A stretch of 41,206 nt of DNA, taken from assembly GCF_009663145.1 (NCBI RefSeq), contig NZ_VKHR01000045.1:3871-45076 (forward strand), in the 5' to 3' direction. Of this stretch, positions 33,467 to 41,206 are shown one piece after another. The position numbers were made by a program, and so were the translations under genes. Below the pieces are notes generated by a model, which had not been told where the DNA came from, ran no database searches, and saw only the letters and a list, made by a program, of their open reading frames with translations. Position 1 is the first letter of the stretch. Each line of letters starts with the position of its first letter. This DNA comes from Shewanella sp. TC10 (lineage in GTDB: Bacteria > Pseudomonadota > Gammaproteobacteria > Enterobacterales > Shewanellaceae).

Positions 33467-33806
33467 ATTGGTCAATTATCAATCTACCCCTAAGGTGGTA
33501 TATATCTATATGGAATACTTGTGCCAATTTTAAAATAAATATTTTAAATATATAAAACAACAACTTATTTTTTTAAAGTGTTAACTCTAAAAAATGACAT
33601 TGTTCGATAATGGTGCAATGGTTCTTTTTTGGTGCAAATATTAGTTAAATTGGTAAAAGATATTAACCAAAGATTTCGAGCATGATTCTAGCTTAATTGT
33701 GTGTCAGAAATTTGAAGGTATATGTAGTCAAACTTAAACGGGCGAAAACAAGTCGTTGTTAATTGAATTGAGTGATTTATTGGAAGGAGTGATTGTCTAA
33801 CAATTG
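33467..33806. other. AT-rich gene-free stretch
   Basis: No supported ORF. It contains two direct copies of TGGTGCAA at 33611-33618 and 33630-33637, 19 bases apart, which could be an operator, and a short imperfect palindrome ACCCCTAAGGTGGT near 33484. Nothing else recognised. Confidence 0.35.
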
Positions 33807-34026
33807 CTAATTACTGGCGCTAATTACAGGAACTAATTACAGGTGCTAATTACAGGTACTAATTACAGGTACTAATTACAGGTGCTAATTACAGGTGCTA
33901 ATTACAGGTGCTAATTACAGGTGCTAATTACAGGTGCTAATTACTGGCGCTAATTTCAGGAACTAATTACAGGAACTAATTATAGTTGCTAATTACAGAG
34001 ACTCATTACGCATGCTCACTACAAAT
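33807..34026. repeat. 13-bp minisatellite, about 17 units
   Basis: Head-to-tail units of CTAATTACAGGTG run from 33807, with the centre (33833-33936) almost uniform and the edges degenerate (CTAATTACTGGCG, CTAATTTCAGGAA, CTCATTACGCATG). The period is 13, not a multiple of three, so it is not coding. It ends just before the mgtE terminator. Slippage would make copy number variable. Confidence 0.92.
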
Positions 34027-34029
34027 AAA

Positions 34030-34062
34030 AAATCCATGAACCTTGGTAGGTCATGGATTGTT
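34030..34062 (-). terminator. Rho-independent terminator after mgtE
   Basis: On the minus strand AATCCATGA / TCATGGATT with a loop of about 11 bases is followed by TTTTTATT. About 50 bases after the mgtE stop. Confidence 0.82.
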
Positions 34063-34112
34063 TAGGGTGTTCTGAGCGGCTGTTTTGAGCGGATTAGGTT
34101 AGGAAAACCTGC

Positions 34113-35474
34113 TTACATAAGGAAAATAGTTGCTAGGCCTAAGAAAGCGAATAATCCTATTACATCAGTCACTGTTGTTAACACCATTCCACCGGCAAGT
34201 GCAGGGTCGATGTTGAGTTTTTTAAGTATTAACGGGATGCTTGCACCAGCTAAACCAGCAACTGTCATGTTGATCAGCATAGCCCCGCCAATAAGGCCGC
34301 CTAATGCCATGTCATCTTTCCATAACCATACCGCAAAAAATACCAACACAGACCACATGATGCCATTGAGGAAACCAATAGCTAATTCTTTGCCAATAAG
34401 CCAACGGGAGTTACTCTGGCCAATATGACCTAACGCAATACCACGAATAACCAAGGCTAAGGTTTGGTTACCTGCGACACCGCCCATGCTAGGGACAATA
34501 GTCATTAAGATTGCAATGGTAGCAAACTGCTCTAATGTGCCCTCAAACATATTACTGACTGATGCAGCAAGAAGCGCAGCAAATAAGTTGATGGTCAACC
34601 ATAGAGAGCGTCTGAAGGTACTTTTCATGACTGGACCGAAGGTGTCTTCGTCATCATCCATACCTGCCATCCCCATCATCGAGTGTTCGGCGTCTTCACG
34701 AATAACATCAACAACATCATCAATGGTGATACGGCCTAGCAGTTTTTGCTCTTCGTCAACAACAGGTGCAGAAATCCAGTCATGGCGTTCGAATAATTGT
34801 GCTACTTCATTGTCGGGCATATCCACGGGGATACTTTCAAGCTCAGGATCCATGATGGTACGGATAGTTTCGCTTGGATTACAAGTTAACAAGTCAGCTA
34901 ATCGAACACCACCGAGTACATGGTCGTTTCTATCTACCACATATAAGGTATCTGTGGTGTCAGGTAAATTACCGCGCTGGCGAAGGTAACGAAGTACGAC
35001 ATCAATATTAACGTCAGGTCTGAGTGTAACAGTATCGGTATTCATGATACTGCCAGCGGTGTCGTCTGGGTATGAGAGTGCTTGTTCAACGCGATGACGA
35101 TCTTGGCTGCTCATTGATTGCAGTACTTTTTTGTATACTGCATCAGGAAGGCTTCTTAAGATATAAGCTAAGTCATCGGTGTCCATGCCTGAAGTTGCTT
35201 GAGCCACTTTTTCAGGAGTCATGCCGCTGATGAGTGAATCTTTTAACTCTTCACCTAATTCTTCTAAAATTTCACCGGCTTGTTCTTGGTCGATGAGTTG
35301 CCATAACACTTGGCGGGTTTTAGGAGGAGAAGATTCAAGGATGAGGGCGACATCTGATGCCGCCATATCATGTAGCATGTTTCTTACATGGACAAACATA
35401 CCGCTGCCCAATGCCTGGGTCAGCTGATTTAGGCGTTGTTCGGTAAGCTCGCTGTCGATTACTTCGATACCCAT
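34113..35474 (-). CDS. mgtE: Magnesium transporter MgtE
   Basis: 453 residues, usual family length. An N-terminal alpha-helical MgtE_N domain (DVALILESSPPKTRQVLWQLI...LGEELKDSLI) is followed by a CBS pair (residues about 135-260, DTVTLRPDVNIDVVLRYLR, DVVDVIREDAEHSMM) and a five-helix membrane channel domain with PSMGGVAGNQTLALVIRGIALG, the conserved pore segment. The cytosolic domains gate the channel according to intracellular Mg. It lies after the ptsO gene on the same strand, a common order in Shewanella and Vibrio, with 216 bases between that hold no obvious riboswitch. Confidence 0.95.
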   Translation of the reverse strand: MGIEVIDSELTEQRLNQLTQALGSGMFVHVRNMLHDMAASDVALILESSPPKTRQVLWQLIDQEQAGEILEELGEELKDSLISGMTPEKVAQATSGMDTDDLAYILRSLPDAVYKKVLQSMSSQDRHRVEQALSYPDDTAGSIMNTDTVTLRPDVNIDVVLRYLRQRGNLPDTTDTLYVVDRNDHVLGGVRLADLLTCNPSETIRTIMDPELESIPVDMPDNEVAQLFERHDWISAPVVDEEQKLLGRITIDDVVDVIREDAEHSMMGMAGMDDDEDTFGPVMKSTFRRSLWLTINLFAALLAASVSNMFEGTLEQFATIAILMTIVPSMGGVAGNQTLALVIRGIALGHIGQSNSRWLIGKELAIGFLNGIMWSVLVFFAVWLWKDDMALGGLIGGAMLINMTVAGLAGASIPLILKKLNIDPALAGGMVLTTVTDVIGLFAFLGLATIFLM

Positions 35475-35690
35475 TCGCCACTCCTCAAAAATTCGATTGT
35501 TAATATTAACTTAACAGTGTGTAAAGGGAGAAGCAGTTTCTAATACGAGATGATTTACCGTATAAAAAGTAAGCACTTCATTAAGTTAGTGTTGACTTAC
35601 ATAGTATAGTTAACAATTAGGTTTGATGGAGGTGTTTAGCTGAACGGGTCGGAGAATTTGAGTTGCTTGAGTTGCCGATTTACAGAGAGG

Positions 35691-35975
35691 TTAGCTTTCT
35701 TCGTCAAATTTATCATTGATCAATTTACACACAGCATCTAATGCTTGCTGAGCATCAGCGCCTTGTGCTTCTACGGTAATTACTTTACCAATACCGCTTT
35801 CTAGCATTAATAAACCTAATACGCTGGCAGCGCTTGCCTGTTTTTCACCTTGGATAAGGGTAATGCTTGCTTCGAACTCAGTGGCTAAAATAGCAAGTTT
35901 AGTCGCCGCGCGGGCGTGAAGACCCAGTTTATTACTGATGGTGATATCTTTTGAAAAGCTCAAAGATTGACTCAC
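35691..35975 (-). CDS. ptsO: Nitrogen-PTS phosphocarrier NPr
   Basis: 94 residues, an HPr-fold protein. The phosphorylated His lies in KLGLHARAATKL, and the Ser-region equivalent is present near KQASAASVLGLLML. NPr passes phosphate from PtsP to PtsN (EIIA-Ntr), a regulatory not a sugar-uptake route. Its start overlaps the rapZ stop by four bases (ATGA), so the genes are translationally coupled. Confidence 0.95.
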   Translation of the reverse strand: MSQSLSFSKDITISNKLGLHARAATKLAILATEFEASITLIQGEKQASAASVLGLLMLESGIGKVITVEAQGADAQQALDAVCKLINDKFDEES

Positions 35976-36817
35976 TTATCAAGTTCCCTATGACGGGCAC
36001 TGACTTGATGCTTAGTGTTATTGAAGCGTTTGGTCAGTTGATCAGCAATATAAACAGAACGATGCTGACCACCAGTACAACCAATAGCAATGGTTAAGTA
36101 GCTGCGGTTGTTGCGTTCAAGGTGAGGCATCCAAGTTTCAAAAAGGTTTTCAATTTGCCAAATGAACTTATTAACTAAAGGTTGTCTGCCTAAAAACTCT
36201 TGAACAGGCTTATCAAGCCCTGTTAAAGGTCTTAATTCCATCTCCCAATGCGGGTTTGGCAAAAAGCGCACGTCGAACATGAAATCAGCTTCGGCCGGCA
36301 TACCATGCTTGAAACCAAAAGATTCAAAGTGGATCACCAGTTCTTTATCGACACTGCCCATTAATATCTGTCTAACTTGATCGCTCAAGTCGTAAATAGT
36401 TAATTGAGAGGTATCGATGTAGTGATCGACCATTTTCGCTATCGGTTCAAGTAGTCGACCTTCAAGCTGAATGGCTTCTTGCAGTGAGATTTGATTTTTA
36501 GACAGTGGATGTAACCGACGGGTTTCACTGTAGCGTTTAAGCAAAACTTGATCATTTGAGTTTAGAAATAAACTAGTGATGGTCGTATCGTCAGATAGTA
36601 AGGCGATTTGCTCTTCAAGCACTTTGCCTTGCTCTTCGATATTACGAACGTCGACACTGATGGCGACAAGCTCGTTATTACCTTTGAGCTGTTCAAGTAA
36701 ACTACCAATAAGAGGCAGAGGAAGGTTATCAACACAGTAATAACCTAAATCTTCGAGTACCCTTAGTGCAACTGATTTACCTGATCCTGATCGTCCTGAT
36801 ACGATGACAAGTTTCAT
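35972..36817 (-). CDS. rapZ: RNase adapter protein RapZ
   Basis: 281 residues (E. coli 284). Walker A GRSGSGKS near the N-terminus (residues 8-15), and the C-terminal AIGCTGGQHRSVYIAD segment, which belongs to the RNA- and metabolite-binding domain. In E. coli RapZ guides RNase E to the sRNA GlmZ and so controls glucosamine-6-phosphate synthase. Coupled by ATGA overlaps to ptsN upstream and ptsO downstream. Confidence 0.96.
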   Translation of the reverse strand: MKLVIVSGRSGSGKSVALRVLEDLGYYCVDNLPLPLIGSLLEQLKGNNELVAISVDVRNIEEQGKVLEEQIALLSDDTTITSLFLNSNDQVLLKRYSETRRLHPLSKNQISLQEAIQLEGRLLEPIAKMVDHYIDTSQLTIYDLSDQVRQILMGSVDKELVIHFESFGFKHGMPAEADFMFDVRFLPNPHWEMELRPLTGLDKPVQEFLGRQPLVNKFIWQIENLFETWMPHLERNNRSYLTIAIGCTGGQHRSVYIADQLTKRFNNTKHQVSARHRELDK

Positions 36818-37257
36818 GCAGTAATAACCTGATAAAGTTCTGTAGCGTCATGACTCTTTCGAAGTCGCTTAAGGATTAATTTATCGCTCAGTTTTTCAGC
36901 CATACTCGACAGCGTACTTAAATGCTGTTGGCATTGATCTGAAGGAACAAGCAGCGCAAATAAAATATCCACGGGTTTCTTGTCGATAGCATCAAACTCA
37001 ATGCCTTCTTCACACTTGATCAAAATTGCTATCGGTTCTTCGATATCAGTTAATCGACCATGCGGAATTGCAATGCCATTTCCTATACCTGTACTACCCA
37101 TTTTTTCACGGGCTATTAAACTTTCAAAAATAGCCTGTGATGACAAGGTTGGGTATTGGGCAGCCATTAAATTGCTGATGAGTTCCAATACCTTTTTTTT
37201 ACTGCCCGGCGTGGCGCAGGTAGTACACGCCGGTTGCAGAATTGTGCGAAGTTCCAT
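36814..37257 (-). CDS. ptsN: Nitrogen-PTS EIIA protein PtsN
   Basis: 147 residues of the PTS EIIA type 2 family. The phosphorylated His is in NGIAIPHGRL. Conserved acidic and hydrophobic core residues (VDILFALLVPSDQCQQHLSTLS) fit. The protein controls potassium uptake and other systems through its phosphorylation state. It carries an unusual N-terminal CTTCATPGSKKK segment with two cysteines, seen in some gammaproteobacterial homologues. Two bases separate it from hpf. Confidence 0.95.
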   Translation of the reverse strand: MELRTILQPACTTCATPGSKKKVLELISNLMAAQYPTLSSQAIFESLIAREKMGSTGIGNGIAIPHGRLTDIEEPIAILIKCEEGIEFDAIDKKPVDILFALLVPSDQCQQHLSTLSSMAEKLSDKLILKRLRKSHDATELYQVITA

Positions 37258-37259
37258 CG

Positions 37260-37547
37260 TTAGTGCTTAGTTAACTTCTCTTTGTGTTTAATTACCTGAC
37301 GATCTAATTTATCTATCAGGGCGTCAATTGCGACATACATATCTGCGTTCTGTGATATGGCAAAAACTTCACCTCCTTTGAGGTGTAATTTTGCTTCAGC
37401 AATTTGTTGCAGCTTCTGAACATTGAGCACAACATGAACATTATTGATCTGTTCGAAGTGTCGTTCAAGCTTTGAAAACTTAGTTTGTACGTACTCACGT
37501 AATGATTGAGTGATTTCTACATGGTGCCCAGTCAAATTAATTTGCAT
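37260..37547 (-). CDS. hpf: Ribosome hibernation promoting factor HPF
   Basis: 95 residues, short-form HPF. The start MQINLTGHHVEITQSLREYV and the conserved VHVVLNVQKLQQIAEAKLHLKGGEVFA pattern are typical of the HPF/RaiA family. It binds the 30S decoding region and helps form inactive 100S ribosomes in stationary phase. Located between rpoN and ptsN as in E. coli. GGAGGAT precedes the start. Confidence 0.96.
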   Translation of the reverse strand: MQINLTGHHVEITQSLREYVQTKFSKLERHFEQINNVHVVLNVQKLQQIAEAKLHLKGGEVFAISQNADMYVAIDALIDKLDRQVIKHKEKLTKH

Positions 37548-37571
37548 AGATCATCCTCCAATAACAAAGGC

Positions 37572-39056
37572 TTACAAGCTTTTTCGTTGGTTTGAGGGAG
37601 GGATGAGCATTGCTTCACGATATTTGGCGATCGTACGCCGAGCAACATTAATCCCTTGTTCTGCCAATAGCGTCGCCATTTTACTATCGCTAAGTGGCTT
37701 TTGCTGGTTTTCTGCTGCAACTAGCTTTTTAATAAAGGCACGAATTGCAGTAGAAGAACATTCTCCACCATCATCAGTACTAACATGGCTAGAGAAAAAG
37801 TATTTTAGTTCAAAAAGTCCGCGAGGGGTGTGCATGTATTTTTGTGTGGTAACACGAGAAATGGTTGATTCATGCATCTCAACGGCTTCAGCAATGTCAT
37901 TCAGTACCATTGGTTTCATAGCTTCTTCACCAAACTCAAAGAAGCCTTGCTGAAATTGCACAATGCAATTAGCCACTTTTAATAAGGTTTCATTGCGGCT
38001 TTCGATACTCTTGATAAACCATTTTGCCTCTTGTAAATGGCCGCGAATAAACTGGCTGTCTGACTGATTAGCAGAGCCTTTCGCCATGGCTGCATATTGC
38101 TGATTCACACCAATTTTTGGCATGTTATCTGGATTTAATTCAACGACCCAGCGGCCACTCTTTTTAAACACTGTCACATCAGGAATGACATATTCATCTT
38201 TAATAGGAGTGATCTGTAACCCTGGACGCGGGTTAAGGGTTTGAATAAATTGAATCGCTTCGCGTAAATCATCTTCTTTAAGCTTGGTTTTACGCATTAA
38301 TAATCTAAAGTCGCGGCCAGCAATTAAATCAAGGTGTTCACTGATGAGCAATTTTACATTATCAATACAGGGGATCTCATCAGGGTATTGTCCCAGTTGG
38401 ATCATCAAGCATTCACTTAAATCTCTCGCTGCAACGCCGACTGGATCAAAATGCTGAACCCGTTTAAGTACGGCTTCAACTTCGTCGAGTTCAATATCTT
38501 CAAGACCTAAAGCTTGTAAAATATCTTCGGTGGTTTGAGTTAAATAACCACGCTCATCTACAGCATCGATAATGGCTGTTGCGATGACCAAATCATTTTC
38601 TGAAAATGGAGTAAGGTTTTTTTGCCATTCTAGATGTTCGTATAAACCTTCAGTGGTCTCGCCTTGAAAGGGCATATCGTCATCACGAGCAACTGCGCCA
38701 GAGCCTGAACTAGGAGAGGCGGTATAAACTTCATCCCATGTGGTGTCCATAGGAAGATCTTCAGGCATTGACTCTTTGGTCAACGATTCTGTGGTATCAA
38801 CAGTTGAGGTGTCTTTTTCAACGGTAACTTGGCTGTTGTCACTAAAATCAGTATCGGTTTGCTGGGCGTTTTCTTTTACAGGTTCTTTTGCTTTAGCAAA
38901 CTCATCTTCGAGCTCAAGGAGTGGATTTGAGTCAAGTGCTTGTTGAATTTCTTGCTGGAGCTCCAAAGAGGAAAGTTGCAATAAGCGGATGGCTTGTTGC
39001 AACTGAGGGGTCATAGTCAGGTGTTGACCCATTTTAAGTTGGAGTGAGGCTTTCAT
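37572..39056 (-). CDS. rpoN: RNA polymerase sigma-54 factor RpoN
   Basis: 494 residues. The N-terminal region I is Gln/Leu-rich (LKMGQHLTMTPQLQQAIRLLQ), which contacts enhancer-binding activators. An acidic region II follows (residues 50-115), longer than in E. coli and rich in Asp, Glu, Thr and Ser. The core-binding domain, a HTH (LNDIAEAVEMHESTISRVTTQKYM) and the C-terminal RpoN box ARRTIAKYREAMLIP recognise -12/-24 promoters. It is the fourth gene of the conserved lpt-rpoN-hpf-pts block; lptB ends 181 bases upstream. Confidence 0.97.
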   Translation of the reverse strand: MKASLQLKMGQHLTMTPQLQQAIRLLQLSSLELQQEIQQALDSNPLLELEDEFAKAKEPVKENAQQTDTDFSDNSQVTVEKDTSTVDTTESLTKESMPEDLPMDTTWDEVYTASPSSGSGAVARDDDMPFQGETTEGLYEHLEWQKNLTPFSENDLVIATAIIDAVDERGYLTQTTEDILQALGLEDIELDEVEAVLKRVQHFDPVGVAARDLSECLMIQLGQYPDEIPCIDNVKLLISEHLDLIAGRDFRLLMRKTKLKEDDLREAIQFIQTLNPRPGLQITPIKDEYVIPDVTVFKKSGRWVVELNPDNMPKIGVNQQYAAMAKGSANQSDSQFIRGHLQEAKWFIKSIESRNETLLKVANCIVQFQQGFFEFGEEAMKPMVLNDIAEAVEMHESTISRVTTQKYMHTPRGLFELKYFFSSHVSTDDGGECSSTAIRAFIKKLVAAENQQKPLSDSKMATLLAEQGINVARRTIAKYREAMLIPPSNQRKSL

Positions 39057-39237
39057 TTACCGCTTATCCCTAATTGAATTTCATCATCGCGACTAACAAT
39101 TGTGTGGGTCTAGCACCTTTTTAAACTGCTTCTAGGCTTAAGCTGAACCTTGGCTTAAGTTGAGTCTAGAACATAGCGCTAAAAAGTGGGACTGATACTG
39201 GCCGCGAAATGCCATATTGTGCACTAAAGAATGCTAA

Positions 39238-39969
39238 CTATAGCTTGAATTGCTCACCTAAGTATACTGACCTGACTTGCTGATTGTCTAAGATTTCAGC
39301 AGGCGTGCCTTCAGCGATTAAATCGCCGTGACTGACAATATACGCGCGCTCACATACATCAAGCGTTTCACGAACATTGTGGTCTGTGATCAATACGCCT
39401 AAACCACGACTTTTTAATTGTTGAATAATTTTCTTGATATCTATCACGGAGATAGGATCAACCCCTGCAAATGGTTCATCGAGTAAAATGAACTTAGGGT
39501 TAGCCGCTAATGCTCTGGCGATTTCTACGCGTCGACGTTCACCACCTGATAAAGCCATACCTTGGCTATCGCGGATATGAGTAATATTGAACTCTTCTAA
39601 TAAGTGCTCTAGCTCTTCTATACGCTGTTCAGTCGTTAAGCTTTTACGGGTTTGTAAAACAGCCATGATGTTATCGTGGACGGTCAGTTTACGAAAAATA
39701 CTGGCTTCTTGTGGTAAATAGCCAATGCCTTTGCGGGCACGAAGATGCATTGGATCTGCAGTGAGATCATCTGAATCAATTAAAATACGGCCTTTATCAC
39801 TTTTCACTAGCCCTACGACCATGTAAAACGTGGTGGTTTTACCTGCGCCATTAGGACCCAAAAGCCCAACGATTTGACCTGTTTTAACTGTCAAACTAAC
39901 GTTTTTAACGACTTGGCGGCTCTTGTAGCTTTTCGCCAAGTTTTCAGCAGTTAAGGTAATTTGCGTCAT
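39238..39969 (-). CDS. lptB: LPS export ABC ATPase LptB
   Basis: 243 residues. Walker A GPNGAGKT, signature LSGGERRRVEIARAL, Walker B FILLDEPFAGVDP and the H-loop His in VLITDHNVRET. It powers LPS extraction with LptFG and transfer to LptC and LptA. It overlaps the lptA stop by one base. Between it and rpoN lie 181 bases with two direct copies of GGCTTAAG but no clear terminator, so rpoN may be read from this operon. Confidence 0.97.
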   Translation of the reverse strand: MTQITLTAENLAKSYKSRQVVKNVSLTVKTGQIVGLLGPNGAGKTTTFYMVVGLVKSDKGRILIDSDDLTADPMHLRARKGIGYLPQEASIFRKLTVHDNIMAVLQTRKSLTTEQRIEELEHLLEEFNITHIRDSQGMALSGGERRRVEIARALAANPKFILLDEPFAGVDPISVIDIKKIIQQLKSRGLGVLITDHNVRETLDVCERAYIVSHGDLIAEGTPAEILDNQQVRSVYLGEQFKL

Positions 39970-40757
39970 TATTGAGTTTGCTCTAGCGCTGGTGTGACAG
40001 GTAATGCATCTGCTGCAGAGTTATTTTCATTCGATACCGGTTCTTCAATGGCAGGCATATCCGCTGGTGTATCTATCACTGCATCTTTAACCGTTTCAGC
40101 TTCATCATTGGCAGAAGTAGCTTGATCTTGCATTTGGTTTTCTGACTCTTCTAGTTCAACCTCTGGCACACTAGGCTCGATTTGAGGATTTTCAGTTTGA
40201 GTTGAATTGTCTTCAGAGTCATTTAAATCTGGGTAATTTTCTGGCTGAAAAATGGTAATAACACGATCTTGACCATCGCCAGTGCTCTCTGCAATAAGCT
40301 GTTGTTTATCAATGTTATAGCTAATTAAATTACCTGTAACTTGGCTACCCGCTTGATCAAGTTTAGCGTTACCTTTTAAGGTTAAAATACTGGTGGCAAG
40401 TTCGTATCTAATTTCATTGGCACTGGCTGTACCAATACGGCCATCGTCCAATTCTTGGGAAAAGGTGGCTGGAGTACCTGTTGCCACCATTGTTTTTTGG
40501 CCGCCTGATACTTCACTAAATGCACGTAATTGGTCGGCATTAATGTTGATAGTCCCTTGGGTGACATTCACTGGCCCAAAGAAAATAACTTGGTTGTTCT
40601 TAATGTCTGCTTTTTGGCTTACAGCTGCGACTTTAAGTTCTTGTTGTAAGTCGCCTTCTTTAGCGTTAACGCTAGTCATTCCAATTAGGCTTATTCCAAC
40701 TAGACTCATCTTTGCAAGATGATGTAGTGAGTCAGTAAGGTTTTTACTTTGCTTCAT
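39969..40757 (-). CDS. lptA: LPS transport periplasmic protein LptA with acidic C-terminal tail
   Basis: 262 residues, much longer than E. coli LptA (185). A signal peptide (cleavage near VNAKEG) is followed by an OstA beta-jellyroll core (residues about 40-175), with NADQLRAFSEVSGGQKTMVATG and LTLKGNAKLDQAGSQVTGNLISYNI. These form the hydrophobic groove that bridges LPS across the periplasm. The last 85 or so residues, from DLNDSEDNS to the end, are rich in Glu, Asp, Pro, Asn and Ala and look disordered. Overlaps lptC (14 bases) and lptB. Confidence 0.93.
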   Translation of the reverse strand: MKQSKNLTDSLHHLAKMSLVGISLIGMTSVNAKEGDLQQELKVAAVSQKADIKNNQVIFFGPVNVTQGTININADQLRAFSEVSGGQKTMVATGTPATFSQELDDGRIGTASANEIRYELATSILTLKGNAKLDQAGSQVTGNLISYNIDKQQLIAESTGDGQDRVITIFQPENYPDLNDSEDNSTQTENPQIEPSVPEVELEESENQMQDQATSANDEAETVKDAVIDTPADMPAIEEPVSNENNSAADALPVTPALEQTQ

Positions 40758-41206
40758 ACGTTCCTTCTACTTGACTTAAAAGCTCTAATTCTTCGGCATT
40801 TAAATCAGCATAAAGGCCTAAGCCTTGTATATTAAAATCTTGACCTGTCACATAAATTTGTCGATCAGATGTCATGATCATGGTGTTCAAATCCAGTGCC
40901 AGCATAGTAGTTGTCAAAGATTGTACTGGTTCATTGATGTTTATTGCATCAATAATAACATTATTTTGCAGCACTACTTTGCCAGTCTCTTTATTAAGCT
41001 TGCCTAAATCAGCAGTTAATTGCCACTCAGCTTCACCATTTTCTGGATACACCAAATAAACTGGCTCAGTGAATAAGGTTTCATTGGTTTGCTGAAAGTG
41101 CTCCATATGCTTTGCTGAAACACGGCTTTGGACTAACCCTTGAGCATTAAATTCGGTGCTACGTAAATCGTTGGCAATAAACTCTGGGCGCGCAGGATCA
41201 GGAAGC
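40744..41206 (-). CDS. lptC: LPS transport protein LptC (5' end outside window)
   Basis: The frame is open to the window edge, so the N-terminal membrane anchor is missing; about 153 residues are present. The LptC/YrbK family pattern is visible: RPEFIANDLRSTEFNAQGLVQSRVSA, then LTADLGKLNKETGKVVLQNNVII and LTTTMLALDLNTMIMTSDRQIYVTGQ, beta-strands of the OstA-like fold. LptC sits in the inner membrane LptBFG complex and passes LPS to LptA. It overlaps the start of lptA by 14 bases. Confidence 0.93.
   Translation of the reverse strand, partial: LPDPARPEFIANDLRSTEFNAQGLVQSRVSAKHMEHFQQTNETLFTEPVYLVYPENGEAEWQLTADLGKLNKETGKVVLQNNVIIDAININEPVQSLTTTMLALDLNTMIMTSDRQIYVTGQDFNIQGLGLYADLNAEELELLSQVEGTYEAK

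Noticed and set aside
34486..34989. 167-codon frame antisense to mgtE
   Set aside because: It is the complement of conserved MgtE sequence, has Ser/Thr-rich shadow composition and no ribosome binding site.
35475..35690. Mg-sensing riboswitch before mgtE
   Set aside because: I could not find M-box or mini-ykkC-like conserved segments or a stable terminator/antiterminator pair in these 216 bases.
37510..37953. 147-codon plus-strand frame over hpf/rpoN
   Set aside because: It is antisense to the conserved rpoN C-terminus and has no credible start or family match.

Overview
The window comes from a gammaproteobacterial chromosome, almost certainly Shewanella. It carries a dissimilatory sulfite reduction (sir) locus built around an octahaem cytochrome c with a CX15CH haem site, the lptC-lptA-lptB-rpoN-hpf-ptsN-rapZ-ptsO-mgtE block typical of gammaproteobacteria, and ubiA, ubiD and fre. 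The DNA is AT-leaning and no tRNA or rRNA was seen. The genus call rests on gene content and remembered protein families, not on a database search.

Layout. 1-660: two gene remnants (an EAL-domain C-terminus and the C-terminus of an OprD-like porin) abut each other, followed by a strong terminator. 678-8241: a secreted tannase/feruloyl-esterase-like lipoprotein, uvrD, ubiA, a periplasmic esterase and a membrane protein. 8408-10409: a YeeE/YedE sulfur transporter and a MazG-like NTP pyrophosphohydrolase. 10607-23997: the sir locus in two divergent arms. The left arm has CcmF-like and CcmH-like haem lyase genes and a TlpA-like thioredoxin. The right arm has sirA, a rhodanese-like protein, an FKBP isomerase, a TPR haem lyase subunit, the NrfC/NrfD-like quinol oxidase pair, and NosL/NosD/NosF/NosY-like copper maturation proteins. 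A CRP/FNR-type palindrome lies in the divergent promoter region. 24230-31554: a CadC-like regulator, fre, ubiD, a Gly/Tyr/Trp-rich exported protein, and a solute-binding protein overlapping a chemoreceptor gene.

31583-32880 is the most unusual part: a non-coding tandem array of about ten structured units. Each full unit can fold as a long basal stem carrying two small hairpins (one loop with CTAAC, one with TGGGG), a conserved linker, and a separate hairpin. Units at the left edge differ greatly in sequence but keep the pairing, so the fold appears to be under selection. Next to the array, on the minus strand and reading towards it, are an orphan 85-residue IS3-OrfA-like helix-turn-helix protein and a 35-codon ORF with an excellent ribosome binding site. 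No partner transposase catalytic subunit is present. I regard this array plus its HTH gene as the best candidate for an undescribed system. A separate minisatellite of about seventeen 13-bp units lies at 33807-34026.

34030-41206 is conserved housekeeping: the magnesium transporter MgtE, the nitrogen-PTS/RapZ/RpoN genes, and the LPS transport genes lptB, lptA and lptC, the last cut by the window edge.

How the genes work together: menaquinol electrons should pass through the SirD/SirC pair to SirA, which reduces sulfite to sulfide in the periplasm. The CcmF/CcmH/TPR proteins would attach the atypical haem, the Nos-like proteins would supply copper, and the FKBP protein would help folding.
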